Shown one piece after another: positions 1-8,255 of a stretch of DNA of 59,031 bases. The notes beneath the pieces are model-generated. The model saw only the letters and a list, made by a program, of their open reading frames with translations, did not search any database and was not told where the DNA came from. Origin of the DNA: an uncultured Flavobacteriales bacterium (GTDB taxonomy: Bacteria > Bacteroidota > Bacteroidia > Flavobacteriales_D > Sanyastnellaceae). Position 1 is the stretch's first letter; each line of letters begins with the position of its first letter. The stretch covers positions 1-59,031 of the forward strand of contig CAJQJX010000047.1 of the NCBI GenBank assembly GCA_905478795.1. The letters run 5' to 3'. Position numbers and translations under genes: made by a program.

Positions 1-693
1 GGCACATGGCTGATGGTCGACCACCACGTGGGACCAGAAGACTTCCCCATGGCCAAGGTGCACAACCCGCAATGCAGCTCTACTGCTGAGCTCCTCTATG
101 GGGTCATCGCCGGGTTGGGCGGAAGGGACGTTGTAGACCCCGTCATGGCCTCCTTGCTCTATGCTGGAATGATGACCGACACGGGCAGTTTTAGGTTCGC
201 CTCGGTATCGGCAGAAACCCATCGCGTCATTGCAGAAATGAAAGACCGCGGCCTGAACCACACCGCTGTGCACGAAGCCATCTTTGGCGAGCAACCCATG
301 GACAGGATGAAGCTGCATGCCTTTGCCGTTGTAGAGCGGATGGAAGTGCACCCTGAATTCCAAACGGCGTTCATCCACTTGACCGCCGAAGACATGGCCC
401 GATTCAACTACAGGGCAGGATACACCGAAGGCCTGGTCAACAAAGCCTTGGGGGTAGCAGGAGTCAAAGTGGCCGTATTTGCCAAGCAAAGCACCGACCG
501 GGTGAAGATGAGCTTTCGTTCGGTGGGCAATTACAGTGTCCGCGATTTGGCCGAGCAACATTTTGATGGTGGCGGTCACAACAACGCGGCCGGAGGAGCC
601 TCTACAGAATCCATTGGGGTCGTCATGGCACGGTTGCGGGGGCTGCTCCCCGAAATCGCTGCAGGCCTGGCCGCTGCAGAAGAAAAGGCATGA
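1..693 (+). CDS. nrnA: DHH/DHHA1 phosphoesterase, NrnA-like (5' truncated)
   Basis: The gene enters from outside the window, so only the last 230 residues are visible. The sequence opens within the DHH core (VDHHVGPEDF) and ends with the DHHA1 signature FDGGGHNNAAGG about 30 residues from the C-terminus. This pair defines the DHH phosphoesterases that degrade short oligoribonucleotides and/or dephosphorylate pAp in the cytoplasm. In Bacteroidota this gene commonly sits directly before gldI, as it does here, and its stop codon overlaps the gldI start. The in-frame ATG at 13 lies inside the catalytic core, so it is not the true start. Which activity dominates (nano-RNase or pAp phosphatase) cannot be read from the sequence. 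Confidence 0.9.
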   Translation, partial: GTWLMVDHHVGPEDFPMAKVHNPQCSSTAELLYGVIAGLGGRDVVDPVMASLLYAGMMTDTGSFRFASVSAETHRVIAEMKDRGLNHTAVHEAIFGEQPMDRMKLHAFAVVERMEVHPEFQTAFIHLTAEDMARFNYRAGYTEGLVNKALGVAGVKVAVFAKQSTDRVKMSFRSVGNYSVRDLAEQHFDGGGHNNAAGGASTESIGVVMARLRGLLPEIAAGLAAAEEKA

Positions 694-1253
694 TGCTATC
701 GGGCAAGTCGATCGGTCTTGCCGGACTCCTGGGGCTCTTTGGCCTTACGGGTTGCTGGGGCAATGGAAACGAACAACGGCTGTCCGATTCTCCCCACAAA
801 ACGGCACCTACCCAAACTGACCTGATCGCCTTTCACAAACAGCGCGCAGAGCAGCTCGACAGCCTCATGGCGTCGGTCACTCAAAGCTGGCCTGGATTGG
901 AACGAACGGGCACCGGGATTCACATGGAATGGCTGGAACGCGACACCACTGCTGTTCCAGTGGAAGCCCTGCCCAAGGGCACTGTATTAGAGCTTCATCA
1001 CAAGTTCACCTTGCTGGACGACCAAGTCCTCACCACCTGGCAGGACGACGGTCCCCTCGCCTTTGAACTGGGGGCCACTGATCTTCCCACTGGCTTCCAC
1101 GAATTGGTGGGGCAAGCATTTCTGGGCGACAGCCTGCGCGCTTTAATTCCTCCGTCGCGGGCGTGGGGCATGACTGGACTGCCTCCAGACATTCCCCAGG
1201 AAGCCATCATTGCTGTGGAGATGAACATCGATTTGTACCGGCAACCTCAATGA
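690..1253 (+). CDS. gldI: GldI-type FKBP peptidyl-prolyl isomerase lipoprotein
   Basis: A 187-residue protein with a lipoprotein signal: a hydrophobic stretch ending in the lipobox LTGC near residue 20. The C-terminal half is an FKBP domain (GFHELVGQAFLGDSLRALIP, then AWG and a final IAVEMNIDL strand). The ATG overlaps the preceding stop in an ATGA arrangement, which suggests translational coupling. Position after a DHH phosphoesterase is the usual gldI context in Flavobacteriia. GldI is a membrane-anchored periplasmic foldase needed for gliding or T9SS function in Flavobacterium. That role is inferred here from family and context. A generic FKBP lipoprotein is the alternative. Confidence 0.8.
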   Translation: MMLSGKSIGLAGLLGLFGLTGCWGNGNEQRLSDSPHKTAPTQTDLIAFHKQRAEQLDSLMASVTQSWPGLERTGTGIHMEWLERDTTAVPVEALPKGTVLELHHKFTLLDDQVLTTWQDDGPLAFELGATDLPTGFHELVGQAFLGDSLRALIPPSRAWGMTGLPPDIPQEAIIAVEMNIDLYRQPQ

Positions 1254-1999
1254 AGTGTCACGCTGCCCTTTTGGTCGCAGCCGCGGCCATTTGGTCCACC
1301 GGGTGTCAATCTCCCGACCCGCTGCCTTGGAAGCTTGTAGAGCTGGGCACGGAGCCCATCACATCAGCTTGGGAAAGGGGAGAGGCGGTCGCAGCTGAAA
1401 TAGAAGGTGACCGATGGCCGGGTTTCATTTTTGCCCATGACAGTTCCACCCAGGGCCGCATAGCCCGCAGGGATGCCAAAACCCTTCCGGTCATTATGTG
1501 CGGCGACAAAATGCGCCTGCACCCCAAAGACCTTCCACTGGGCTGGAGCTCCTATTTTTCTTGGGAGGGCCGAGACAGCTTGACCGTCCAGTGGCGGTGT
1601 TATGACCGGGCAGCCATTGCCCGTTTCGGGTCACGACTGCTGCAGACTTCCGCAACGCCCCAAGCGGACGAGCAACGTTGGCTGGAAACCTTGCGCCTCA
1701 GCGATCCAGAGGTCTTCACTTCTCCCAGCGCACGCTACCGATCAGGCGACCTTGTGCGGCTGGTCATCGAATGCCAACGGCCAGATGGCTCACCGGTAGG
1801 TGACACGGTTCGGTTGGACTTCCGTCTGGGTGAACAGGACCAAGTGGTCACTGCACTGGAACCAGGGTTGTCCCAGGCGGGACCAGGCGCACATTGGACC
1901 GTTTGGGCGCTGTCTTCAAATGCCTTTGGAAGCCAACCTCAGCCCAAACTGGGACTTCCCGCCCATACCCCCTTAAAGTTTTCTGTGGTCGCCGAATAG
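1250..1999 (+). CDS. Lipoprotein with a degenerate FKBP-like C-terminal domain
   Basis: A 249-residue predicted lipoprotein (lipobox STGC near residue 19) that starts at an ATG overlapping the gldI stop (ATGA). The last ~85 residues follow the FKBP strand pattern: a GD-x-V-x-L strand, then DQVVTALEPGLSQAGPG, AFG, and LPAHTPLKFSV at the end. The aromatic active-site residues of working PPIases are not evident. The middle (roughly residues 45-150) has no domain I can name. Tight coupling to gldI suggests a periplasmic partner or chaperone-like paralogue acting on the same envelope clients. The FKBP relationship is my reading of the pattern, not a database result. Confidence 0.6.
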   Translation: MKCHAALLVAAAAIWSTGCQSPDPLPWKLVELGTEPITSAWERGEAVAAEIEGDRWPGFIFAHDSSTQGRIARRDAKTLPVIMCGDKMRLHPKDLPLGWSSYFSWEGRDSLTVQWRCYDRAAIARFGSRLLQTSATPQADEQRWLETLRLSDPEVFTSPSARYRSGDLVRLVIECQRPDGSPVGDTVRLDFRLGEQDQVVTALEPGLSQAGPGAHWTVWALSSNAFGSQPQPKLGLPAHTPLKFSVVAE

Positions 2000-2002
2000 G
2001 GC

Positions 2003-2443
2003 CTAAAAATCGATATCGAGCCAGGCTTCAGCTGCCGACCTCACTTGCTCGCGCACTTCGGCAAAACCACCATCTCCGCCGTAGTAGGGATCAGGCACTT
2101 CGGCCTGTGGATCAAACAAGGACACTTTGGCCTCTTCCTCTGGCCCCTTCGCCAGCGCCATCACATCCCTATAGTTGGCCTGGTCCATGACCAAAATCCG
2201 ATCGAATTTCTTGAAATCAGCGCGTACAAACTTGCGCGAACGTTGGCCCGAAATATCGATGCCTACAGCTTTCATCGCGGCCACACTGCGCGGATCTGGA
2301 CCCTCGCCAACATGATAGCCTGCGGTCCCCGCAGAATCCACCTTTACGCGGCAACCTCTAACCATGGCTGCATGACGCAACCACCCCTCTCCAATGGGAG
2401 AGCGACAGATGTTACCCAAACAAACAACGAGGTACTGCCTCAC
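2003..2443 (-). CDS. Low-molecular-weight protein-tyrosine phosphatase
   Basis: A 146-residue protein opening with the P-loop CLGNICRSP (the C-x5-R catalytic motif) and ending with VPDPYYGG, which carries the general-acid Asp. Both place it in the LMW-PTP family, which dephosphorylates tyrosine-phosphorylated proteins or arginine phosphates in the cytosol. The start is a GTG 4 nt after the dnaA stop; the family begins only a few residues before the P-loop, so earlier in-frame codons inside dnaA are unlikely. Co-transcription with dnaA is probable. Substrate is unknown. It converges with the FKBP-like lipoprotein gene, with only 3 nt between the two stops. Confidence 0.9.
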   Translation of the reverse strand: MRQYLVVCLGNICRSPIGEGWLRHAAMVRGCRVKVDSAGTAGYHVGEGPDPRSVAAMKAVGIDISGQRSRKFVRADFKKFDRILVMDQANYRDVMALAKGPEEEAKVSLFDPQAEVPDPYYGGDGGFAEVREQVRSAAEAWLDIDF

Positions 2444-2447
2444 CCGA

Positions 2448-3878
2448 TCAGTTGACGTGCAACTTCTTCTCGAGGTCGTCCAAGTACTTCCGGAAATGCT
2501 TGTCGGTTTCGGACAGGTTGTTGACCGTACGGCATGCGTGAAGCACAGTGGCGTGATCCTTTCCTCCGCAGTGCAATCCAATGTTGGCCAAAGAGCTCTT
2601 GGTCATCTTCTTGGCGAAGTACATCGCAATCTGACGGGCCTGAACAATTTCACGCTTACGGGTCTTGGACTTCAACAACTCGATCGGCAAATCGAAGTAA
2701 TCGCACACCACTTTTTGGATGTAATCGATGCTGACCTCACGGGCCGTGTTCTTGACGAACTTATCGATCATTTGCTTGGCCAAGTCCAAAGTGATCGCCT
2801 TGCGGTTCAGACTGCTCTGCGCAATCAAGCTGATCAAAGCACCCTCCAATTCACGGATGTTGGTGTTGATGGAATAAGCCAGGTACTCCATGACCTCGCG
2901 GGGAAGCTCGATGCCATCGGCATACATCTTCTTCTCCAAGATGGCCATACGGGTTTCCAAACTCGGCACCTGCACATCGGCACTCAACCCCCACTTAAAG
3001 CGGGAGAGGAGACGCTGCTCCATACCCTGCATTTCCACTGGCGGCTTGTCGCTGGTCAGAACGATCTGCTTACCGGTCTGGTGCAAGTGATTGAAGATGT
3101 GGAAGAACACGTCTTGGGTCTTCTCCTTTCCGCTAAAGAACTGCACATCGTCCACGATGAGCACATCCATGAGCTGATAGAAATGGGAGAAGTCATTGAC
3201 ACTGTTGTTGCGGACCGCATCGATAAACTGGTGCGTAAACTTCTCTGAATTCACATAAAGGACCGTCTTCTCCGGGGAGCGGTTCTTGATCTCGATTCCA
3301 ATGGCGTGGGCCAAGTGGGTCTTTCCAAGTCCAACTGGGCTGTAGATCAACAGCGGGTTGAAAGCGGTTCCGCCCGGCTTCTGAGCGACAGCAAATCCTG
3401 CACTGCGCGCCAACCGATTGCTCTCTCCCTCAATGAAATTCTCAAAGCTGTACTTCGGGTTGAGGTTGGAATCGATGTTCAACTTCTTGAGCCCTGGAAT
3501 CACAAATGGATTCTTGATTGGCGCTTCGGAAGAGTCCATCGGCATCTGCACCGAGCGGTTTCGGACTGCCGCATGGTGAGAGGTAGGGACTTTAACAGTA
3601 TACGGGGACGAACCTGCTGCGGGTTGCTCCATAATGATGGAGTACTCTAGTCGGGCTTCCTTTCCCAGTTCCTTTCCAATGGCCTTGCGAAGCAATTCAA
3701 TGTAATGCTCTTCAAGCCACTCATAAAAAAACTGGGAAGGCACCTGAATGGTCAGAACAGCGCCTTCGAGCTTTACCGCTTTGATCGGAACGAACCACGT
3801 CTTAAAAGCCTGAGCACTGACATTGTCTTCGATAAAAGAGAGGCAATTCGCCCAGACGCTTTCGTGATTCAAGTTCAT
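2448..3878 (-). CDS. dnaA: Chromosomal replication initiator DnaA
   Basis: A 476-residue initiator. The N-terminal domain I starts VWANCLSFIEDNVSAQAFKT. The AAA+ domain has Walker A PVGLGKTH (residues ~181-188) and Walker B VLIVDDVQFF (~239-248). The C-terminal DNA-binding domain carries the DnaA signature GGKDHATVLHACR. The ATG chosen gives the normal domain I start; an in-frame extension upstream has no family similarity. DnaA binds oriC and melts DNA to start replication. A 319-nt gene-free upstream region separates it from the previous operon, and a phosphatase gene follows 4 nt after its stop. The presence of parAB about 9 kb away suggests, but does not prove, that the origin is nearby. 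Confidence 0.98.
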   Translation of the reverse strand: MNLNHESVWANCLSFIEDNVSAQAFKTWFVPIKAVKLEGAVLTIQVPSQFFYEWLEEHYIELLRKAIGKELGKEARLEYSIIMEQPAAGSSPYTVKVPTSHHAAVRNRSVQMPMDSSEAPIKNPFVIPGLKKLNIDSNLNPKYSFENFIEGESNRLARSAGFAVAQKPGGTAFNPLLIYSPVGLGKTHLAHAIGIEIKNRSPEKTVLYVNSEKFTHQFIDAVRNNSVNDFSHFYQLMDVLIVDDVQFFSGKEKTQDVFFHIFNHLHQTGKQIVLTSDKPPVEMQGMEQRLLSRFKWGLSADVQVPSLETRMAILEKKMYADGIELPREVMEYLAYSINTNIRELEGALISLIAQSSLNRKAITLDLAKQMIDKFVKNTAREVSIDYIQKVVCDYFDLPIELLKSKTRKREIVQARQIAMYFAKKMTKSSLANIGLHCGGKDHATVLHACRTVNNLSETDKHFRKYLDDLEKKLHVN

Positions 3879-4197
3879 GCGAGTAGTGGTTATAGGTGTA
3901 AAACTTTTTGCCAGAAATCGGATTTCAAAGCAACCCCGAAGGGACAACAAATATTCCCGGAAGGTTCGACAAAAAAAAGGGCAAGCCCTCTTGACTTTCT
4001 CGAATATTCATTCCGCAATCAGAGGAACAATATGGGGCTAAAATTTCCACCGTTGATAACCACAAATCAGAAGGTCAAAAAACTACACTCGTCCAATATC
4101 TATCATTCAACAAACTGCAGTTTGCCCCCTAAAGGAAGCAGTGATTTTTTCTCAAAACCACCCCGGAATTCGGCTTACTCAACAATACAACCTTGAT
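3879..4197. other. Gene-free upstream region of dnaA
   Basis: This 319-nt stretch between dnaA and the mannosyltransferase gene is visibly richer in A and T than its surroundings. It contains a minus-strand terminator-like hairpin (3971-3994) and presumably the dnaA promoter. I looked for DnaA boxes (TTATCCACA or its complement) and saw only an imperfect site near 4053-4066 (GATAACCACAAAT). No cluster typical of oriC and no convincing TAnnTTTG promoter element was found. No plausible small ORF on either strand. Confidence 0.6.
3971..3994 (-). terminator. Intrinsic terminator downstream of the QTMAN gene
   Basis: Read on the minus strand, an AAGAGGG/CCCTTTT stem with a very short loop is followed by a run of eight T. 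It lies after the stop of the mannosyltransferase gene and before the dnaA start, where an operon terminator is expected. The minimal loop makes the hairpin modest in strength. Confidence 0.55.
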
Positions 4198-5319
4198 TCA
4201 TACGTCAAATAAGCATCTCCATACCTTATCCACCACTTGACTCCAAGAATAATGAACAACACCAGATGACCGTTTTCTTGGAAATCGTTGAAGGCTTGTG
4301 CAAAACGTCCTCGTCAAATCATTCCGAGGAACAAGGTCATCGGTCTTAAAGTGCTCCGGATAGACCAACTCATTTGGCACCACCATATCCAGTCCCAACA
4401 TGGCTGATTCCAACACACTGATTCCAAAAAAATCATGATGTGCCGTCACCAATGCAATGTCACATGATCCCAATGCACGCAGGTATTCTGCCCGCGATTC
4501 CACATGACCCCATTGCACGATCCGGTCGCTAAATCGACGCTGAATCTCCGCGAATGCTGGGGGCACTTGGGCAAATTGCTGTCCGAGCATGGCCAGTCGA
4601 AATGGCAGGGCCTGGGCATCCGCCTCATTCAAAGCCTCTAAAAAGGCCGCAGGTCCCTTGTCATATTCCCAACGGTGGTTCCAAACCACCACAGGTGGGC
4701 CATCCCCATATATTCGAGGACGCTGCTGTTGGCCCTTACCGTATTCTATGACGTCATCGTTCATTCCGATGGGCACAACCATGGATTTTGATGCGATGCC
4801 TTCGGCGACATTGCGCGGCCGGGGAGAAGGGAACGCCGACATGAAACCAGGCAGTGCTGACAAAAATGCCCGCTTGTGAAAGTCAGAGTTGAACCACACT
4901 TGGTCCGCTAACAGGGCACCCGTCACATTCATAAAGGCATAGTGCCTGTCCCTTTCAGACGCCGGCTTTTCTGGATGCTCGGGAAATGTCAGCTGATTCT
5001 CGTGGAAGTACAACGTGATTGGAACCGACCTAAACCGAGGCGGCAATGCAGACCTAAACTGACCTACATCCATCATGTCGGTCACGATAAACCGGTCAAC
5101 ATCCCGATCCAAAGCTCCCGCTTCACCCATCCGCTCCACCAAAGCCAGCGCACTGGCAGACATTCTCCATTTCCAATGCCTCCCAGGCAACTCGAACAGC
5201 TCAAACTGCGCTTGCACTCCAGCGCGCTCAGCGGCCAATGGGCATTCACGCACCATTCCTCTGGCCCACTGCGCGTGACTGCCTGCAGCATAAGGGTTGA
5301 GCAATATGATCCTGCGCAT
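4198..5319 (-). CDS. tRNA-queuosine alpha-mannosyltransferase (QTMAN/DUF3524) family
   Basis: A 373-residue glycosyltransferase-fold protein. The N-terminus NPYAAGSHAQWARG, the YFHENQLTFP motif near residue 110 and the VWNHRWEYDKGP motif at the start of the second Rossmann domain match the DUF3524/GTDC1 family. That family mannosylates queuosine at position 34 of tRNA-Asp in vertebrates and has bacterial members. The C-terminal half contains the usual GT-B nucleotide-sugar site region (HHDFFGISVLESAMLG). The ATG is 4 nt after the S1/P1 gene stop, preceded by an AAGG element. It is the last gene of the gcvT-comB-S1/P1 operon. Queuosine-synthesis genes are not in this window, so the tRNA substrate is inferred from family only. 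Confidence 0.8.
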   Translation of the reverse strand: MRRIILLNPYAAGSHAQWARGMVRECPLAAERAGVQAQFELFELPGRHWKWRMSASALALVERMGEAGALDRDVDRFIVTDMMDVGQFRSALPPRFRSVPITLYFHENQLTFPEHPEKPASERDRHYAFMNVTGALLADQVWFNSDFHKRAFLSALPGFMSAFPSPRPRNVAEGIASKSMVVPIGMNDDVIEYGKGQQQRPRIYGDGPPVVVWNHRWEYDKGPAAFLEALNEADAQALPFRLAMLGQQFAQVPPAFAEIQRRFSDRIVQWGHVESRAEYLRALGSCDIALVTAHHDFFGISVLESAMLGLDMVVPNELVYPEHFKTDDLVPRNDLTRTFCTSLQRFPRKRSSGVVHYSWSQVVDKVWRCLFDV

Positions 5320-5323
5320 GGCC

Positions 5324-6286
5324 TTAAGGTACCGGAGGCCTTTGGATTTGCTTGCCAAAACGCAGACGTTGCAACCCACGCCTCCACCACGGTGCCCGAG
5401 TGGGTTCAAACACCTCGGTCAAATCCGGCTGGCCTGCATCGATCCAAGCACTGAACCACAGTGAAGAAACCCCTTGAATGGCAGCCCTCCATTGGGATTC
5501 CACCATCCCATTCATGCCCTCATGGTAAGCCGCACACCACTGCTGGTCTTGCTGCAATTGCACCACACCTCCACGCTCTTCTCGCACCAAACCCTCCCCA
5601 TGTTCGAGTGAAGCCCTCCGTTCTTCTTCCAGCACTGCAGGCACCAGTGTATGGCTGTGAGCCAAGGCCTGCCATGCCCATTCATGAACGTTATGGATAT
5701 ACTGGACATCGCTCACCACAAGATCGTAGCCCCCACCATACAAAGCGGGCAAACGGGTTTCCCACACACTGTGAATGCCATCTTGACCCGTGAGCTGACC
5801 ATTGTAGTTGAGCGTGGTGTGCAGGGGCACATGGGCATCCGCCACATAATGCCCAAGGTCGGTGGCATGCCTCAAAACGGCAGGACGATCCAAGCTGTCA
5901 AAAGCCTGAACAAGCTGTGCATACGACCAACCGATCTGCCAAGGCAAAACCCCATATTCCCACAAGGTATCCTCGCCACAGGCCTCAGCCGCCCGACCAA
6001 ACCAAGGCGCATCGCCCAAACTGTCCAAACAAGCCAAGGCCGGAGCATCACCATCCAAGTAATGCCGTGGCGCCTCCCGCTCAACCGTATGCTTCCGCTT
6101 ATCGGCGTCCGTAGCATGGGCAGAAAGCCACTCGACTTCGCACATCAGCCAACCCCTTAAGGGCTCGGGCAAGGCTTCGGTCGCCGAACGGTTAATGTGA
6201 CGGTGTACCGGAAACCCCCAGGCACCGCACATGCCACATAGGATGACAAGGCCCGCCCAGAATTTAACCCTTTCAGTCCACCACAT
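5324..6286 (-). CDS. Secreted S1/P1 nuclease / zinc-dependent phospholipase C family protein
   Basis: A ~320-residue protein with a signal peptide ending ...CGA before WGFPVHRHINRSA. In this family the mature N-terminal Trp itself ligates zinc, so cleavage right before W fits well. Further ligand motifs are seen: HYLDGD, HYVADAHVPLH and a final HEG-type helix (AAYHEGMNG). Members hydrolyse single-stranded nucleic acid 3'-nucleotides or phospholipids outside the cytoplasm. The start is uncertain between ATG 6286 and ATG 6301; both overlap the end of comB. I prefer 6286, which has a GGGG element about 9 nt upstream. It is in an operon with comB and the mannosyltransferase gene. Substrate cannot be assigned. 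Confidence 0.85.
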   Translation of the reverse strand: MWWTERVKFWAGLVILCGMCGAWGFPVHRHINRSATEALPEPLRGWLMCEVEWLSAHATDADKRKHTVEREAPRHYLDGDAPALACLDSLGDAPWFGRAAEACGEDTLWEYGVLPWQIGWSYAQLVQAFDSLDRPAVLRHATDLGHYVADAHVPLHTTLNYNGQLTGQDGIHSVWETRLPALYGGGYDLVVSDVQYIHNVHEWAWQALAHSHTLVPAVLEEERRASLEHGEGLVREERGGVVQLQQDQQWCAAYHEGMNGMVESQWRAAIQGVSSLWFSAWIDAGQPDLTEVFEPTRAPWWRRGLQRLRFGKQIQRPPVP

Positions 6287-7055
6287 CCATGAGCACCCCA
6301 TCCTTTACTCGACGGGAGTCCACCAAAGCCCCCTCATGCAGAACAGGAACAATGTTGACCGTATTGGGCGTGAGACAATACTTGATGTCCTCTCCCAAAT
6401 TCAAATTGCGCAAACGGCGCCGGTGAGAAGAGGCCTTTAGAAAAGAGAAGATGTTTCCACGCACACCGAGGTAAAGGTGCTTGGCCGCAATCGTGCTGTC
6501 TTCAACGCTGCGGTAGCGCGCAATGTCAATCAAGTTGTCCGCAATGGCCCCTGCGCACACCGTGTCTTCCAAGTTGAACTTGTCTTTCCAACCTGAACAG
6601 AGCAACAACACATGGCCTGGCTGCTGCATGAGCCAAGTGCAGATTGCGTCCAAATTGTTGATGCTTCCAATGGCCACTTGAGGCATTCCACGCGCGATGT
6701 CAATGGCCTTGGTCCCATTGGTGGTTGTCAATGCCACCGTTTTGCCTTTGAGTGCACCATCCATATAGGATCGGGGAGAGTTTCCAAAGTCAAAACCCTC
6801 TACAATTTGTCCATTCCGCTCAGCGGCAGCAATGCAGCCCTCTGCTTGCAAAGCCCGCGCTTCCTCTACCGTAGGCACCGGAATAATCCGGTCAACACCG
6901 TGGGCCAATCCGGTGCAGATGGCTGAAGTGGCCCGCAAAACGTCAATGACCACACAAGTCTGAAACTCGTCCTTGTAGAGGTCAAACTTGCCTGGCGAAA
7001 AACACACTTCCACTCGGCGCTCTGGGCGCTCTGATGGATGGCTCGGTTTATTCAT
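6273..7055 (-). CDS. comB: 2-phosphosulfolactate phosphatase family protein
   Basis: A 260-residue protein with the full set of ComB motifs: CVVIDVLRATSA near residue 35, AERNGQ, GFDFGNSPRSY, ALTTTNGTKA near residue 110 and the acidic LCSGWKDKFNLEDT. ComB removes phosphate from 2-phosphosulfolactate, a step known from methanogen coenzyme M synthesis and sulfolactate formation in Bacillus. Bacteroidota do not make coenzyme M, so here the product might be sulfolactate or feed another sulfonate, possibly sulfonolipid precursors. That is inference. No comA or comC is in the window. The gene lies 21 nt after gcvT, and its end overlaps the next gene. Confidence 0.85.
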   Translation of the reverse strand: MNKPSHPSERPERRVEVCFSPGKFDLYKDEFQTCVVIDVLRATSAICTGLAHGVDRIIPVPTVEEARALQAEGCIAAAERNGQIVEGFDFGNSPRSYMDGALKGKTVALTTTNGTKAIDIARGMPQVAIGSINNLDAICTWLMQQPGHVLLLCSGWKDKFNLEDTVCAGAIADNLIDIARYRSVEDSTIAAKHLYLGVRGNIFSFLKASSHRRRLRNLNLGEDIKYCLTPNTVNIVPVLHEGALVDSRRVKDGVLMDVVD

Positions 7056-7076
7056 GGTGTCTGCGGTGTGGAGGGT

Positions 7077-8165
7077 TCAAAGGAAAGGAATCCCCGTCAC
7101 GGTAGCCGCAATGGACTTTCCGCGAATGGAAATGAAGATGTTCGACCCCTTGGCCGTCCAATCTGCAGCAACATAGCCCATGCCAATGGCCTCACCAAGT
7201 GAAGGAGACTGTGTCCCACTGGTCACGGTTCCAATGTTGTTCCCTTCGGCATCTACAATCTCATAGTCCTTGCGCGGAATACCGCGCTCAGTCAGGGTAA
7301 AACCCACAAGCCTCCGTGTGGGCCCGTTTTCCTTCACTGCTGCCACGGCGTGCTTTCCTCGGAACTCCGTTTTCCATCCCACCGTCCATGACAGCCCTGC
7401 CTCCACAGGATTGCAATGGGGACCGATGTCGTTTCCATGCAAGCAAAATCCTTTCTCGAGGCGCAAGGTGTCTCGGGCACCAAGTCCACATGGATGCAGT
7501 CCATGGGGTGCTCCAGCCTCCATCAACAAACTCCAAATGTCCCCTGCGGCTGCATGGGGCACATAAAGCTCGAAGCCGCGTTCCCCTGTATACCCCGTTG
7601 CTCCAACAATCACCTCGGCTCCGCTCATGAGCACAGTGCGGTGATGATAGTACTTTAAGTCTGTCAGGTCTACCCCGGCCGCCTTCATCACGAGATCGGA
7701 ATGGGGCCCTTGCAAAGCGAGGAGCGCCGTTTGATCGCTGAGGTCCTCAAAATGAACCCCTTCGGGCAAGGTGTCTTCAATGATGGAAACCACCTGTGGA
7801 CGGTTGGCCGCGTTGACCACAAGCATGTAGCGGTCCTCATACCCGTATACCAGCAGGTCTTCCACGATGCCCCCTTCATCGTTGAGCAAGCATGTATATA
7901 GAGCGCGGCCAGGCGCGGCCTTGTCTAAGTTGCCAGCCAACAGTTCCTGCAAGTAGCCATAGGCTCCCGGACCCGAAAACCACAACTCTCCCATATGACT
8001 GACATCAAACAATCCTGCCGCCTTGCGAACGGCATCGTGTTCAGCGCGCAGTCCAGCATACTGAACGGGCATTTCGAACCCTGCAAAGGGGACCATCTTT
8101 GCACCTGCCGCAATGTGCACATCATAGAGCGGCGTCTTGGCCAAGGTCGTCATGACATTCTCCAT
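7077..8165 (-). CDS. gcvT: Glycine cleavage system aminomethyltransferase (T protein)
   Basis: A 362-residue T protein. It has the N-terminal FAGFEMPVQY motif, the central GATGYTGERGFELYVP motif and GARDTLRLEKGFCLHGND near residue 235, which are characteristic of GcvT. The protein transfers the methylene group of aminomethyl-lipoyl H protein to tetrahydrofolate and releases ammonia, in the cytoplasm. Length is normal. ATG 8165 or the ATG four codons later are both possible. It leads the minus-strand operon with comB. No gcvH or gcvP is nearby, which is usual for Bacteroidota. Confidence 0.96.
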   Translation of the reverse strand: MENVMTTLAKTPLYDVHIAAGAKMVPFAGFEMPVQYAGLRAEHDAVRKAAGLFDVSHMGELWFSGPGAYGYLQELLAGNLDKAAPGRALYTCLLNDEGGIVEDLLVYGYEDRYMLVVNAANRPQVVSIIEDTLPEGVHFEDLSDQTALLALQGPHSDLVMKAAGVDLTDLKYYHHRTVLMSGAEVIVGATGYTGERGFELYVPHAAAGDIWSLLMEAGAPHGLHPCGLGARDTLRLEKGFCLHGNDIGPHCNPVEAGLSWTVGWKTEFRGKHAVAAVKENGPTRRLVGFTLTERGIPRKDYEIVDAEGNNIGTVTSGTQSPSLGEAIGMGYVAADWTAKGSNIFISIRGKSIAATVTGIPFL

Positions 8166-8255
8166 GGTTCAAAAGTAGGGGCCGGGGCCACTGCTCTTTT
8201 CCAATCCCATGCCGATTTATGAGCGCCTTTGTGCGCGCATGGCGATCTTGTGCCC

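Noticed and set aside
2394-3248. Long plus-strand ORF opposite dnaA
   Set aside because: Shadow frame of the conserved dnaA gene; no recognisable protein pattern.
3879-4197. Possible oriC upstream of dnaA
   Set aside because: AT-rich, but only one imperfect DnaA-box-like site and no repeat cluster or DUE pattern was seen.
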